Below, piece by piece: positions 1 through 50,106 of a DNA stretch of 64,000 nucleotides. Position 1 is the stretch's first letter. Every line of letters begins with the position of its first letter. Origin of the DNA: Anseranas semipalmata (lineage: Eukaryota; Chordata; Aves; Anseriformes; Anseranatidae). Location of the stretch: the NCBI GenBank assembly GCA_013399115.1, contig VXAA01004090.1, positions 47,812 to 111,811 on the forward strand, given 5' to 3'. The notes beneath the pieces were generated by a model. It was not told the origin of the DNA. It saw only the letters and a list, made by a program, of their open reading frames with translations, and did not search any database. The position numbers and the translations under genes were made by a program.

Positions 1-199
1 CGGGGGGTGCACGCCTGCAGGGGGTTGTGCACGGCCCAGGGAAAGCCGTGTGTTGCCTTTAGCAGCCCCGGCTGTGCGTGCTGCAGCCGCTGTCGGGGCT
101 CTCCCGCGGGGGGCTGAAGTGCACGGTGCAAAACTCGCCCCTGGCTGTTGCTCTTCCCTGCAGGTCTCCTTGTAGGCAGAGGCTCCCGCAGCAGGGGCA
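1..199 (+). other. POLG: POLG upstream segment: probable end of intron 1 and 5' UTR part of exon 2
   Basis: No gene lies fully in this stretch. A pyrimidine-rich run ending in CAG at 161-163 looks like a 3' splice site, so the first coding exon probably starts at 164 and carries 36 bases of 5' UTR before the ATG at 200. In mammals POLG exon 1 is non-coding; here it would lie to the left of the window or inside 1-160. The stretch is GC-rich and may be the edge of a CpG island. No promoter motif can be assigned. Confidence 0.55.
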
Positions 200-9267
<9,068 letters not shown>

Positions 9268-9629
9268 TGACGCTAGAGTGCCAGAACCTGGCTGTCCTTT
9301 CAGAAGCACGTCTTTTGTCAGTGACTGATCCTGGTTGAGCTGCTTCCTTGTTGCTGTAAGAATGGATGTTCCTGGGGAAGAAAACTTTGATAGCAGCGCA
9401 TTTGGATGGCAAAGGCACTTCTGAGGGCAGTAGCCAGCTTTAATACCCAAGACACTTGGCAGAGTCACTGTTTGCACACCCGTGGGCATGAAGAAAGAAG
9501 TCTTTAAGTATTTGGCAAGAGAAACAACAAACTACTATCTCTGTACAAACGGTTCCCCAAGGCCAAGGTGAATCTGCCACAGAACAGGTACTGTGGGAGA
9601 AGGAGGTGGCAGCCGTGGCAACCACACCT

Positions 9630-34588
<24,959 letters not shown>

Positions 34589-34657
34589 CTGCAAAGAGAA
34601 GGCGACGCCGTGAGCCGCCCCGGCCTGCCTCCACCTCAGCCCGGGCCTTCCGAGGAG

Positions 34658-35601
34658 NNNNNNNNNNNNNNNNNNNNNNNNNNNNNNNNNNNNNNNNNNN
34701 NNNNNNNNNNNNNNNNNNNNNNNNNNNNNNNNNNNNNNNNNNNNNNNNNNNNNNNNNNNNNNNNNNNNNNNNNNNNNNNNNNNNNNNNNNNNNNNNNNNN
34801 NNNNNNNNNNNNNNNNNNNNNNNNNNNNNNNNNNNNNNNNNNNNNNNNNNNNNNNNNNNNNNNNNNNNNNNNNNNNNNNNNNNNNNNNNNNNNNNNNNNN
34901 NNNNNNNNNNNNNNNNNNNNNNNNNNNNNNNNNNNNNNNNNNNNNNNNNNNNNNNNNNNNNNNNNNNNNNNNNNNNNNNNNNNNNNNNNNNNNNNNNNNN
35001 NNNNNNNNNNNNNNNNNNNNNNNNNNNNNNNNNNNNNNNNNNNNNNNNNNNNNNNNNNNNNNNNNNNNNNNNNNNNNNNNNNNNNNNNNNNNNNNNNNNN
35101 NNNNNNNNNNNNNNNNNNNNNNNNNNNNNNNNNNNNNNNNNNNNNNNNNNNNNNNNNNNNNNNNNNNNNNNNNNNNNNNNNNNNNNNNNNNNNNNNNNNN
35201 NNNNNNNNNNNNNNNNNNNNNNNNNNNNNNNNNNNNNNNNNNNNNNNNNNNNNNNNNNNNNNNNNNNNNNNNNNNNNNNNNNNNNNNNNNNNNNNNNNNN
35301 NNNNNNNNNNNNNNNNNNNNNNNNNNNNNNNNNNNNNNNNNNNNNNNNNNNNNNNNNNNNNNNNNNNNNNNNNNNNNNNNNNNNNNNNNNNNNNNNNNNN
35401 NNNNNNNNNNNNNNNNNNNNNNNNNNNNNNNNNNNNNNNNNNNNNNNNNNNNNNNNNNNNNNNNNNNNNNNNNNNNNNNNNNNNNNNNNNNNNNNNNNNN
35501 NNNNNNNNNNNNNNNNNNNNNNNNNNNNNNNNNNNNNNNNNNNNNNNNNNNNNNNNNNNNNNNNNNNNNNNNNNNNNNNNNNNNNNNNNNNNNNNNNNNN
35601 N
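34658..35601. other. Assembly gap (944 N)
   Basis: An unbroken run of N. The visible FANCI coding sequence stops 69 bases to its left, and the sequence on both sides is GC-rich. The missing FANCI first coding exon(s), 5' UTR and CpG-island promoter most likely sit here. Whether the N count is measured or nominal cannot be told. Confidence 0.99.
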
Positions 35602-36429
35602 CCAGGAAGGCCGGGTGGGGGTGAGATGTCGGGGACGGTCAGCGGGGAAACGCCCAGAGAGCTCCGGGATGGAGCTGAGCACACACGGGGCAGGGCACGG
35701 GGCTGTTGGTGGGTCTCGCATGGGGTCTGGTGGAGAACGGCGTCACCCAGGCACGGGCACGGGTTTTCCCCACCTGCCCTTCATCTGCAGTCTCGTGCCT
35801 TCCTCCTCCTCCTCCTCCCTCCCTCGCCGAGGGGTCTCGGCTCCGCTTGCGGGGCAGCGCAGTGGAATCCAAATCCGTAAATCCACGCGGCGTTACAAAA
35901 CATGCCTTGTGTAAGCCCCTTCGTTCCCGTGCCCCCCCCTACCCCCAAATCCCCAGCGCAGCAGGAGCGCGGCCAAGCCCCGGGCTCTCAATGGGCTCCT
36001 GTCTTCCCTCCCCGTGACGCCGAGCAGCGGCTGGAGGAGCTGCGGGGCTGCGAAAAGAAGCCGTGAGCGGCACCGTCCTCATCCTGACCCCACAAACCTG
36101 ACCCAAGGGAGAGCTAAGGCTGGAAGCGCTCCCCGGAGCCCAGCAGCCTGGGTGCGCCGTGGTGCAGACATCCCCCAAAACCTCAGAACCCTACCCCTGG
36201 CTGTCCCCAGCTTTGCGTCTGCAGCATAGCCCTGGGGGGGACTGCTCTCGGGTTCCCAAAGCAGCCACGCACCGGGATCGCTGGGATCTCCGCCTGTGAT
36301 CCTCGTCCCATGGCTGTCCCCTCCATGTGCGGGATGCCACCAGTGAGCATCTGCGCTGGGGCTGTCCCATCGCCGCATCCCCAGCACGCGCAGGACCAGC
36401 CACCATTCGGGGACGCTCTGTTTGCCCAC
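35602..36429. other. GC-rich spacer between FANCI and RLBP1
   Basis: No coding exon is recognised. The stretch is GC-rich with a CCT repeat at about 35800-35824. The left part may belong to the FANCI CpG island, the right part to distal RLBP1 control sequence. Long reading frames here come from high GC and have no recognisable product. Confidence 0.5.
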
Positions 36430-36847
36430 ATATTTTTATTTTAATATTTTTATATTATTACACAGACGCTGCTTTGCTGGGAGGTGGCGGCGGAGGAGGA
36501 GAGGATGTGGGTGCATCCGCACCGGCCCCACGAGCATCCCTGCCACTGCCGAATTCACCCTGTGCTCTCTCCAGGCTCTTGCAGAGCTGGGGGCAGAGGC
36601 GGGGGGGTGGCAGGCTGCCCACCCCCAGCCCCGCGCTAATGAGCGAGTTACACAATGAGAAGCTTTTATACTTCGTTAATCGGGCCCAGCATCCCACCCC
36701 TTCGTGCAGCCGGCCTGCAGCCCTCCCGCTCCCTCCTTCCCTCTCCTCATCTGCCTTTTGTAAGGTTTTAATGGGGTTTCCTGCCTGGTTTGCGCGGACT
36801 TAATTATAAAGCTGCAGCGAGTTGATGCCTTGTGACGGCCTAATCCC
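36430..36847 (+). promoter_or_regulatory. RLBP1: RLBP1 promoter region: TATA box and five TAAT homeodomain cores
   Basis: TATAAA at 36805-36810 would put the transcription start near 36835. Within about 205 bases there are five TAAT cores: 36637, 36677 (TAATCG), 36769, 36801 (TAATTA) and 36841 (TAATCC, the CRX/OTX consensus, close to the predicted start). A SOX-type ACAATG lies at 36652-36657. An AT-rich patch at 36430-36460 stands out from the surrounding GC-rich DNA. In mammals RLBP1 is driven by OTX2/CRX, LHX2 and SOX9 in retinal pigment epithelium and Mueller glia, so the motif set fits. The binding itself is inferred. Confidence 0.55.
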
Positions 36848-36988
36848 AACCCGGTGACTCTACAAAGCTTTCGTCCGGCTTTCTTGCTGCTCCACTCCAG
36901 CCTCGCTGTCCATCTGCCCGTCTCCACTCCAGCAGTCCCAGCCCTGCGCAGTGACCCTCTGCAGACGATTTGGCTTTCCCTGTCCCTG
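36836..36988 (+). other. RLBP1: RLBP1 non-coding exon 1 (predicted)
   Basis: It ends at a strong donor, CCCTG followed by GTGAGT at 36989. The start is estimated as about 30 bases after the TATA box. A 601-base intron separates it from exon 2, whose acceptor is CTCTTCCAG at 37589. Exon 2 gives 32 bases of 5' UTR before the ATG. Confidence 0.5.
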
Positions 36989-37621
36989 GTGAGTATGGGG
37001 GAGTTTTTGCACCTGAAATACTTTGCACCGGACACCGTAACCCAGCCCTCCTGGACCTGTTGCATCCGGGGCTGGGTTTGCTTTCCATGCCTCAAAAAAG
37101 GGGGTGCTGACGGGGGAGCCCATGAGAGGTGTTGGGACAAGCGGGGCTCTGCAGCCTGGCAGGGACATCTCTGGCTCCGTGCTGCCCGATGCATGCTGCC
37201 AGCCCTGTGCAGCAGGACGGGGTGGTGCTGGGCTGATGATGAGGGCAGCCTTCCTCCTGCTGCGCACACACCGGGTGTTTCACCCGGGCTGTGTCGGGAA
37301 GCTGCCGAGGGACTTGGGGTCTGGTGTCACAGCTGGGGACGGGCTCTGGAGCTGCAGGGGCTCCAGTGCCCGTGAAGCACTGTGGGGACAGCGTGGTCAG
37401 AGGTGACACCATGCTGGATGAGCTCACGGGGCTGCAGGTCCCCATGACCCACAGATGCCCCTGCCCACAACCTCCCACAGAAACCCAGAAAAAAAATATT
37501 GAAGGTGTAAGATGATCGATACCCATATATTCAGTCTGCTTTTGCAGGGCGTGGATTACCCACTGGTAATTCCTCCTCCTCTCTTCCAGTGCCCTGCAGC
37601 TGACAAAGGCTGAAGGAAGAC

Positions 37622-41177
<3,556 letters not shown>

Positions 41178-41795
41178 GTCAGGGTCTGCCCCCTTTCCCC
41201 CATAAAATAGGATCAGAGATGGCCCCCTAACCCCAACCACATCCTTACTGTAGCATTGTTTGAGTGACTGCTCGTGATGAGGCACTCCAGGTGCATTGCT
41301 CTGTGCCTGTCCCTGTCCCCAAACCCAGCTGCAGGCTGCCCGGCAGCCCTGACCCTCCTGGGAATAGTGTCCCTTCCTTGGCAGCCAGCAGAGAAAGCAG
41401 GCCACCAGTTTGCTCCTGCAGCATGTTCTGGGGCTGTGGAGGGGGGTCGGGGGAGTGACCATTGTGGGAAGCGGGGGTGACAGCAAGGAGGAAGTCCCTT
41501 TGCTCCAGGCACACTGCAGGGGCTAGGATGCAGCTAGGACATGCCTTGCTCTTCTTCAGCCTTAGCCTTTACTTCTGTGGGGCAATGCAGCCGGAGAGCA
41601 TGTCCCCACAGCCAGCTCTGTGCACCCTTAGCTGCTCCTGGGGTGGTCATCAGCTGGAGGGGAAGCAGCAGAAGCAGGGGGAGGACAGGCAGGACAGTGC
41701 GGGTAACACAGCCGGAGGCCGTCACAGCAGGAGACCCCTGCCAGGGGCTGGTTGAAAGATGTACAGAGAGAAATAAAGAAATGTTTAACAGCGGA
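41178..41795 (+). other. RLBP1: RLBP1 3' UTR
   Basis: Runs from the stop codon to about 18 bases past an AATAAA at 41772-41777. A weaker ATAAAA lies near 41202. No repeat is recognised in it. Confidence 0.65.
41772..41777 (+). terminator. RLBP1: RLBP1 polyadenylation signal
   Basis: First plus-strand AATAAA after the RLBP1 stop codon, about 600 bases downstream. Confidence 0.65.
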
Positions 41796-43729
41796 GCGCC
41801 CGGGTCCCTCGTGGCACATGGCAAGGAACAGGGGGAGGCTTTCTGGGCACAGGCGCTGGCTGCACGGCTGTTTGCAAGGAGGCTAGGAGTGGCAGTGCCC
41901 AGCAGGACAGCCCTGGTGTGAACAGGCACTTTGGCACAGGAGCCAAGGAACAGGCCTTCTCCATCCTCCTTGCATCCCAAAACAAGGTCCCCTTCCTAGG
42001 CTGGACCAGGACCCCCCATTCTCAGTCCTCTGCTCTAACCAGAGAAAGCAGCCTAAAAGATGCAAAGAAGAACCCAAGCAGGGGTGCAGATGGAGCTGAC
42101 TACCTAATTCTCACTCTACCAAGCAGTCAGGGGGGAAGAACAGCAGCCACAGAGTAGGAGATGAATTTTAACCACAGGACAGTGAAAGACAAGCAGATCA
42201 TACCCTCCTAAATCCCCTAAAAGCCTTAACACAGCTGCCTCTCCTAGCACTGAATCTAAGAGGGAGCTCAGATCAAAGCAGTTCATATCAGAAAAGCCCC
42301 ATGAAAAGCAACCAAGGAGGGCAGAGGAGGGCACAAGAGCTGCTCGTGATCACTGAATGGTGGCAACACTGCTAGTTTGGAGTCAGCAGGAAGGCAGATG
42401 ATGGCATGGGGAGAAGGAGGTGGAAATAGCTCCCTCCCAGGGAAAGCAATGTGTTCTGGTTTATGAACCAGCTCCTAGGTGGTGAAGCAAGCAGCAGCTC
42501 ATCCCAGGAGCTGATCAGATACCTGTTGCCAGACTGTCTTCTCACTTGGCCACCAGCCGTGAGAGCAGCAGGGCTTGGAGAGGAGCGAGTGGCTGTTCCC
42601 TGCCCGGGACTTGATGGTTACCTTCTCTGTCAGCCTGGTAGCGCAGCGTGCCCCCTCCTTCCTCCCTCCCCCAGCTCTGCAGTTACACACGAGCGCCTTT
42701 CATTAGCAAAGCAGAGGAGCAGAGCCCCATCCAAAGCCGGCTGAGGTGGAGGGCGCTGACAAGAGCTGCATTCATCAGGGCACTGGCTCAGGCTCAAACC
42801 AAACAGGATGTTGGCTCCGAAGCTGCCGGGAGGATGGGGCCTGTCTGGGCAGACGACTGGGGTTAAATCTATTTTCTCCAGCCTCAGCAGCACTGCTGAT
42901 TCACTGAGCACCATTGGCCATTGCAACCCCAGCCCGAGGCTGCACCAACCTTGTGCAAGGGCCCGGAGGAAGGCTGAAAGGCACCTCTTTGCTCTGCTTG
43001 GCTCCTTACTGTGCTGAGCTCTCCACGGGGCCAGCAACCAGCTGGAGCAGTCCCAGGGAAACCACGTGTGACAACCATGCAACCATCAGGCCAGTGAAAA
43101 CACAGCAGCCCAGCTTGCTTGGGAGGCAAAGCAATCACACCTCCTCTGGGGAAAAAAAAAGGCAACTAGGAAAGGCTTGAGCATTACTAGTACTTGCAAT
43201 ACATGCTGCAAGAGAAGGCGGGGAGAAGATAACTCACAGCTAGCTCCACAAGCTAAGAAGTCTCGGGGAAGGCTGAGCCACCAGCCTGTCAGCTGCCAAG
43301 AAGATCACGCATGGCTTTGCTCAGGAGACTGCTAGGCACCCCCATGCTTAGCCACCACTTGAGAGCCAGGGCAATTGTTTGAGATGCTCCTATATATATA
43401 GCAGGAATTGTTAAGACTTCTCCCTGCTGTAGCAGCGCTGTTCTTCATGCTGCAGTCCTTGTTCTGCTCTCTTAAATTCACATTTAAGGGCTGGGGCTAA
43501 AGAATTCCTCTTGCTCCTGCTTTACCTAATCCTACTGTTTTGACTGAGGGAAGATGTTCAGACACCCATTTGCATTTTGAAGATTACCTTGTTGGCCCAA
43601 TATATTCCCATGTCAGACAGTCCTCTCCTCACTGCAGACGAAGCAAGAAAGTATGGCTGCTTTATCTGCCAAGAATGACAGTTGGGCTTTCCCACCACCC
43701 AATAACACTGGACACAGCCACTCCATGTA
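41796..43729. other. Intergenic region between convergent RLBP1 and ABHD2
   Basis: No coding exon, RNA gene or transposon is recognised. A palindromic CTATATATATAG lies at 43390-43401. Composition falls from GC-rich on the left to AT-rich on the right. Confidence 0.55.
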
Positions 43730-43749
43730 GCACTGACTTCAACAAGTCC

Positions 43750-43755
43750 TTTATT
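43750..43755 (-). terminator. ABHD2: Candidate ABHD2 distal polyadenylation signal
   Basis: Minus-strand AATAAA in an AT-rich setting. An AATAAA on the opposite strand lies a few bases away, so the core is nearly palindromic. It is the last good signal before the intergenic region. Confidence 0.5.
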
Positions 43756-45532
43756 TTTAAATAAAGAAATCCCACTGAATCAAAGATAACAAAATTACAT
43801 TTTGTTTTGCAATGACCTCCATTTTACACCACGCAGAAGAACAAAAAATTAAAGAAAAAGACACTTTTATATATATTTATATATATAATTTTAAAGGTAA
43901 ACATCAGCAGATATAGAAAAATTGCATTGCTAGTTGCAAATCATCTCCCCTGCAGCTGTCAGCTTCAGAGAATCTGACTCAGAACATGGCAGCAGGGAGG
44001 GTATCTCAGTATACAAGCTTTTTCAGGGCAGCATTTAGAGATTGTTCCAGAGTATAGTTTTGCCAATTTGAAAATATATTCATAGTAAACAGCACTGCTC
44101 ACCAAGAACATTAGAAGTCACTCATCCTGTTCTAACACAGCTGCATGGGCAACATCAGAAGGGCACAGGTCTGCCTTTCTGAGGTCTCCACACACCTCTT
44201 CAGCTTGGCATTTTCAGAGAAAGGGCCCCCCTTGCAAAGAGGTTAATGCTTTCTCGAGAAGAATTTCTAGTGATCTGTCATTGGGAAATAGGGACAAGTT
44301 GTCAAATAGCACAATGGGAAAAACATGTTCCTTTGGAAAGCTGCTGACTTGGACTAAGCAGTAGGGTTTGGTTATATCAAATACAATTTTTATTGTGTTT
44401 TTTTTTTAAAAGACTTCCCAGTTGGCAGGAGCCAGCAGAAGGGTCAGCATCCCAGTAGATCTATAATGGAGAACCTACAAGGAAATTCTGCATCTAATCA
44501 AAGCTCTTGCATGACTGGAGACAGACAATGCAAGCTTGTCATTCAGACAAAAGCAAAAAGGCTTTGTGTTGAGCCACCTCGTGGGATCAGGCTCCTTATT
44601 GGTATTAAAGTTACCTGGATGAGAAGGAAAGACATGGTCTTTACCCACAGGGGATGTAGGGCTGGAGCTTTTGGAGAATGTTATCAGACAGACTTGGAAA
44701 AGGTTGTTCAATACCAGCAGGTCCAACCTGATAAATGCTGCCCTGGATTGCAGTGTTTTTGCCCATTGATTAACCAGAAAAAACAAGAATACAGATGTTC
44801 AAAATGCAATAGTTCAGGATAATCCCCAAACCCCTTCCACCACGGCGTGGAAAGCTGGCAACTGCTTTGACTCATTGATGGCACATATGCCTGAGCTTCC
44901 CTAACAGCTGAGAAAAGTCCAGGTCAGTGTAAGAGACACTACTAGCAATAAAAGGGGTACAGTTACAAGGCACCCCCCTCCTTGGGTCTGTGTTGCTCTG
45001 AGGCATTCTAAGCTCGGAGAAAAATAAGTCCTCACACCAAGAAGAGCTGTTTGCTTTTTGCCTAGAACTAGAAGCCCTGAAGGAGACACTGCTTTGAATC
45101 ACTGTGGCTCTGGGAGCTACCCAACGGACAGACATGCCAAAGGAATAAGGACACATGGAGCATGACTTGACATGATCACAACAAATGACTTACACATACA
45201 GCACAAGACTAGGGCCTTTTCTGGTCTCCTTGAAAAAGGCTGTGAAGAATTTCAATAAGCTCCAGAGAGGCATAATATTTCTAAAAAACCTTGGAAGCAA
45301 TCCAGGTGACTGAACTGTTCAGCAATTAATTCCTGAAGTTACTACTTTGCTCTTTTGAGATGTAGCCACTTAGGCAATCTACCTCCAGCTATGTTGCTGA
45401 AGAGTCAATAGACACAAGAACTTTGGGATTGTAAGGTAACAAGTCACATATTAAGCAAACCCTCCCTCTATGACTCAATCCCTATGGCTAGAGGCAAATT
45501 TGAGGAGCAGAGCTGAAAAGTGATCCACTGCC

Positions 45533-45540
45533 TATATACA
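45533..45540 (-). promoter_or_regulatory. Pumilio-type element in the ABHD2 3' UTR
   Basis: The minus strand reads TGTATATA, a match to the PUM1/2 recognition element UGUANAUA. One 8-mer match is expected by chance in a few kb of AT-rich UTR, so function is only a possibility. Confidence 0.3.
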
Positions 45541-48500
45541 TTGCTATTTTAAGCCTTAAAATAGACTGTAGCTAGTTGTACGCTGCCCACAAAGGTCCTT
45601 TAAGTCAGCACACACTTGTACAGTGTACATTGCCAGAGGTGTCTCACTACTCGGTGTATGAGAAATCCTTTACTAAAAAGCAAAGCCCAAAAGCTCTGAC
45701 AGAGCTGTTACTGAAGTCTCTAGATATGCTGATGTCAAGGGAGGAGGAGAAAAAGGGCAAGGCACCACGTGTCAAAGGGCTGAGGTCTAGGAACTTGTGA
45801 CAGACCCAGGACAGATGACACACAGGTAGCTTGGCTAAATTCAGTACTGTAGATAACAGTTCTTAACATCTTTGCTTAATGCCCTGTCTTTGTAACCTGC
45901 ATCTTCATAAAACAGGAACTGCAGAAAAATGGTCAGAAAAAGACTGCAGGAAGGTTCATGTCTGTCTTTACAGTGCAACTACAGCACTGTTGACCCCTCT
46001 GAAAACACCTTTAATTTAGAATCTAACAGAGGTATCACTAAAAATGCTGGCAGATCTGATGTACTGGAAGCTGCAAGTTCCTTCTGGTCAGTAAGAGCAA
46101 GTCCCAGCTGCTCACCTACAAGTTTCAGATCTCTCCAGACACTCAAAGATGACGGCTGGACCAGCCTAACCACCAAAAAAAAATAGTTCTGCAACTTGCT
46201 ATCTGATTGAGACAGTCCTTGGGGTTTATGTTCAAGTGCTACTCACATACAGTGATGGGGAAGAGGTGTGTATACTACACGAGAATAAATGAAGAGCTCT
46301 GCTAACGCTTTTTCTAATCCCAGTTTGAAACTAAACAGAGCTCACAACAGATTCATCATGCTGTAGTCTTGAACTGTGCTACCGAGCTATACTGTAATGA
46401 TCTAGAAGTACACACTTCAACCTCATTTGTCTTGACAAGAGATGAAAAAACTACTTCACCTCTAAGATGTAAAAATTCATATTGCATTTAAAGTTGAGTT
46501 CACTGGGCAAGTGAAGACCATCTGCTGACATCACAAAACCAGTATTACCTTATTTTGGGAGAGAAAAGCATTTTGAGTAAGGATTGGACAAAGTCCCTTC
46601 CTGCTTGTGGTACTGGCACTAGGTATCAGTTGCCAGTCACTGTCAGCAGCAAGATTTAATACAGGATTCCCTTTTTTGAAGGACTTTAGATAACACACAC
46701 TGGAGCTTAACTTTCTCCTCTCCTACTTCCTTGAGATCTCTAAATTACTGCTGCAAGTTTGACAACATGAGTCTTGCTTTGAAAGCAGCAGATTGGGTGG
46801 GATGGAGAGAATAGATTTTTACTGCTTCAGTCTACAACAAGATTAGTAAGGTGACTCAGGTTCTGGAAACCTTGCACAACCAAGCTCTGACAAAGCTCTT
46901 TCTCTCCAAACAGGCTAGAATTAGTTAGTCAAGCCACAAGCAGTTTAAACAGCTGTAGATGCAAGTGCAAAAACAGGTCAAAGGAGCAGGACAGACTGCT
47001 ATTACTTCTCTACTTGAGAGCTTCAGAAAGTCCACAGCACTGGCACTTCTGAAATATGAAGGCTTGGGTTGTAGGGCAGGAAGAAATAGCATTCCTTGAA
47101 AAAACTCCAACATTAGAGCAAAATCTCTATTTGATTAGACAAAGCTATGGCTCCTGCTGTTTTGAGAATTGCCCAGCTGCTCACCTCATTTTAGGAAAGA
47201 TTTGCTTAAAAAGGTCACTGATTGGCCATCTACTATAGTGAAGTCAGTCTGATATAAAGGTACATTTGAGAAGGTAATTTCCTCATATCTCAGAAACTGG
47301 AAAACCTGTTTCAAAACCTGGTCTGTCAAGAATTCTCTTTACAAAAAGAAAGAAGGAAAAGCTCTTCAAGAAAAACTTTCCCAAAATAAAGTTCCACTTT
47401 CAGAGGAACTGGCATGCCTTGGCCAAAAAGCAGTTTGTCCCCTAACCCCAACTCAGAAGCAAGCAAACACTAGCTCTGCCTCAGCATTAACTTTTCCAGA
47501 CAGTAGCTGACCACAGTTCTCTCACTTCCAACTTTCATGTTCTGGGTAAGTCAACTGCTGAACTGTTTCTGCAAGGCTGGGGTCCTGGGAAGGAAGACAG
47601 AACTTCAGCCACAGGGGAGTTGGGCAGAGAGCCCCTGCATTTGATAAGGCTCTCAAACTTGAGGAAGGCAGGTATTTTGCTCTCCAAAGAGGTTTGACGC
47701 ACACTGTCCTTCCTTCATAGTTACACGTTGGGTCATAGATGGGCTCTTCACCTCAACAGTGGTATCATTACCAAGGGAAGCTTCTGTTCCTCTAAACCCG
47801 TTTGGAGTTGATACTCATCTTACAGCACGGTAAAGCTGGACTGAGGCAGGACATGAAACATTTCAAAGAGGGTATCCCATGCCATGGGAAGAGCAGCTTT
47901 GCTTCCTCAATGCAGACAGCCGTGACCTGTGTAATCTATAGCTGTAGCATGCTATGAAAGTTGAAACACTTCTAAAGTTGTAACCCACTGGAGATAAAAA
48001 ACATACACACTACACACCTAAATTTATACTGTATCTGTTTGATGCACACAAATGTTGTTTACGCTCCACTTCTGTTGAAGTGAGAATATATTTACGTCAC
48101 ATCCAGTGGAAATTGCATGAACAGCTACTTAAGCAAAAATCTGAATTCCTTGTATGACAGATTTTAGTGATATACAGATGCAGTATGAATAAGAGAATAA
48201 CAACACAAAGACAAGATATCCATCAGCTAAGAATATCCTTGCTAACTGATGCCCTAAAATTGTTCTTTAGGAACAGCCACAAGCATGGCCAAGTATTGCT
48301 GCAGCTTTACTTGGTCACATCTTTTTCTCTGAGGAAAAAAAAAGGAGACCTGGATTTACTAACAAGGAGAATGCGCAGGTAACCACAGTTCATTGTAACA
48401 GGCCAAAGTGTCTGGCCTAAGGCAAACTGAAAGGAATTTCCTGATATGATAATGCACCTTTGCTACAATAGTTAATTATTGCTTTATTAAAATAAAAAAG

Positions 48501-50106
48501 CTACCTCTGCAACCTACTGAATGAAGTTCAGGGACAGGGCAGTCCAAAAGGCTTGTTCCCCTATATTACCACACTGAAGTCTTGCAGCTTGTTTCACCCT
48601 TAAACTATGAACTGAAGTGCCTGGAACACAAACCAAGGCTAAAGCAATAAAGTGCTAATTGGATGTGGGAAGTGTGACAGGAAAAGAACTTCACTGACAC
48701 TGTGATAAAGAAGTCCCAACACTGGATTAATGAGACTACAATATTGACAGAACAAATAATAGCAAAAAGATTTTGACCACAAAATTTCAGTCTCCAGATT
48801 GTTATGGGGTAACTTCCCTACCAGGGGATAGACTAGAGCCTTTAATAACCATCTTGGCCATAACAGCCACTCGAGGGAACAGCACTAGAAGGCATCTTTC
48901 CTGCAAGTAGCTTTCACACTTCACTTTGCCCATTAGAACTAGAAGAGGATGTCTGGGTGTGTAAAAGGAATTCAAGTGAAGAGCCCAATGTCTTCCTGGA
49001 GTCAGTAAAATCCTACATCATTTACATAGATATAGAAGTAGTTAGTCAAAGATATTTTAGTTGCACGGGGCTGGACCCATCAGGTTCCTATCAACTGTAA
49101 GGCAAGTCATGTGTCTGAAAACCATTCAATGCTTTGAAAGTTAAGGGCAAAAATTTTGGTATAATCTGTACTGACATAAGGGGAATAAATCTAGATACAT
49201 TCCCACCCACCCTACAATTTAATCCCTAACAGAGTACATAATGAAATATTCTTAAAACATACTGAGCGCACAAAAAGATCCTGCAGATTCTTAACCACTG
49301 GTTTCCATTCGGAAGCCAGAGCCAGCTTCAAAAAGCCCTGGGTCAAACAAGAAATCCAGTACTAAAAACATGACTATATTTAAAAAGAGGCAAATACGAC
49401 AAAGTGACTGGTCTGGTCTTGGTGTGAGAATATGTTTACAGAGAAACATTACTGGTATTACCAGCCTGCAGCTTTTCTCTACCTGGAGTCCCAGTATAAA
49501 GATACCCCAACCCACAGATATCTGAAGCATGGAAAAGTTGAGCATTTTTGAAGTGATTGACTTGTGTAACTGCACTCTCAGGAAGTAAAACACTCCCTTA
49601 ACATGGTGCAAGACTAGAACTCCACTTGCAGTCAAGCATCTGTTTTTCCAAGCCACAATTTAGCGGCTTACAGACTGAACCACTCACTGGCCTGTGGCTT
49701 GGTACAGGGTTTTTCCAGCACAGGGGCAGAGAAGTCATAGCTACCCTGTCATCTACACCTAAATAAATGCTTCAGATCAAGTTTTTGACCAGCAGGTTAA
49801 AGGATTTTGACATTTGAAACTTCTGCTATGTCAAACTGTCTTCAGCTCAATAACCCTGTAACAAGTCACAGTCAGCAATCTAATTCTTCAAGCAGAGCAG
49901 TAAATTACAAACCCAAGTGACTATATAAGCAAAGATGCTCTGACCAGATATTAACCTCTGTTTTAACTCCACTTCAGAAGGAAACATTGTGATCAAACCC
50001 CAGCCATAGGATATCAAGGAGAATGGAAACCTGAAGCAGCAGGTGAGGGAACAAAGAGTTCCCAAATGGGGAGATATACTGAACTGATCCAGAGTCTTTG
50101 GGTCAA

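Larger units (their letters stand above)
43730..50106 (-). other. ABHD2: ABHD2 long 3' UTR (about 6.4 kb)
   Basis: Lies between the ABHD2 stop codon and a minus-strand AATAAA at 43750-43755. Mammalian ABHD2 mRNAs also carry a 3' UTR of several kb, so an uninterrupted UTR is the simplest reading. It is AT-rich, with an AT tract at 43867-43890. No coding exon is seen in it, and earlier polyadenylation sites are possible. Confidence 0.6.

Noticed and set aside
43390..43401. CTATATATATAG palindrome as a promoter or origin
   Set aside because: Short AT palindromes are common in AT-rich vertebrate DNA. No start site, gene or other element is nearby.
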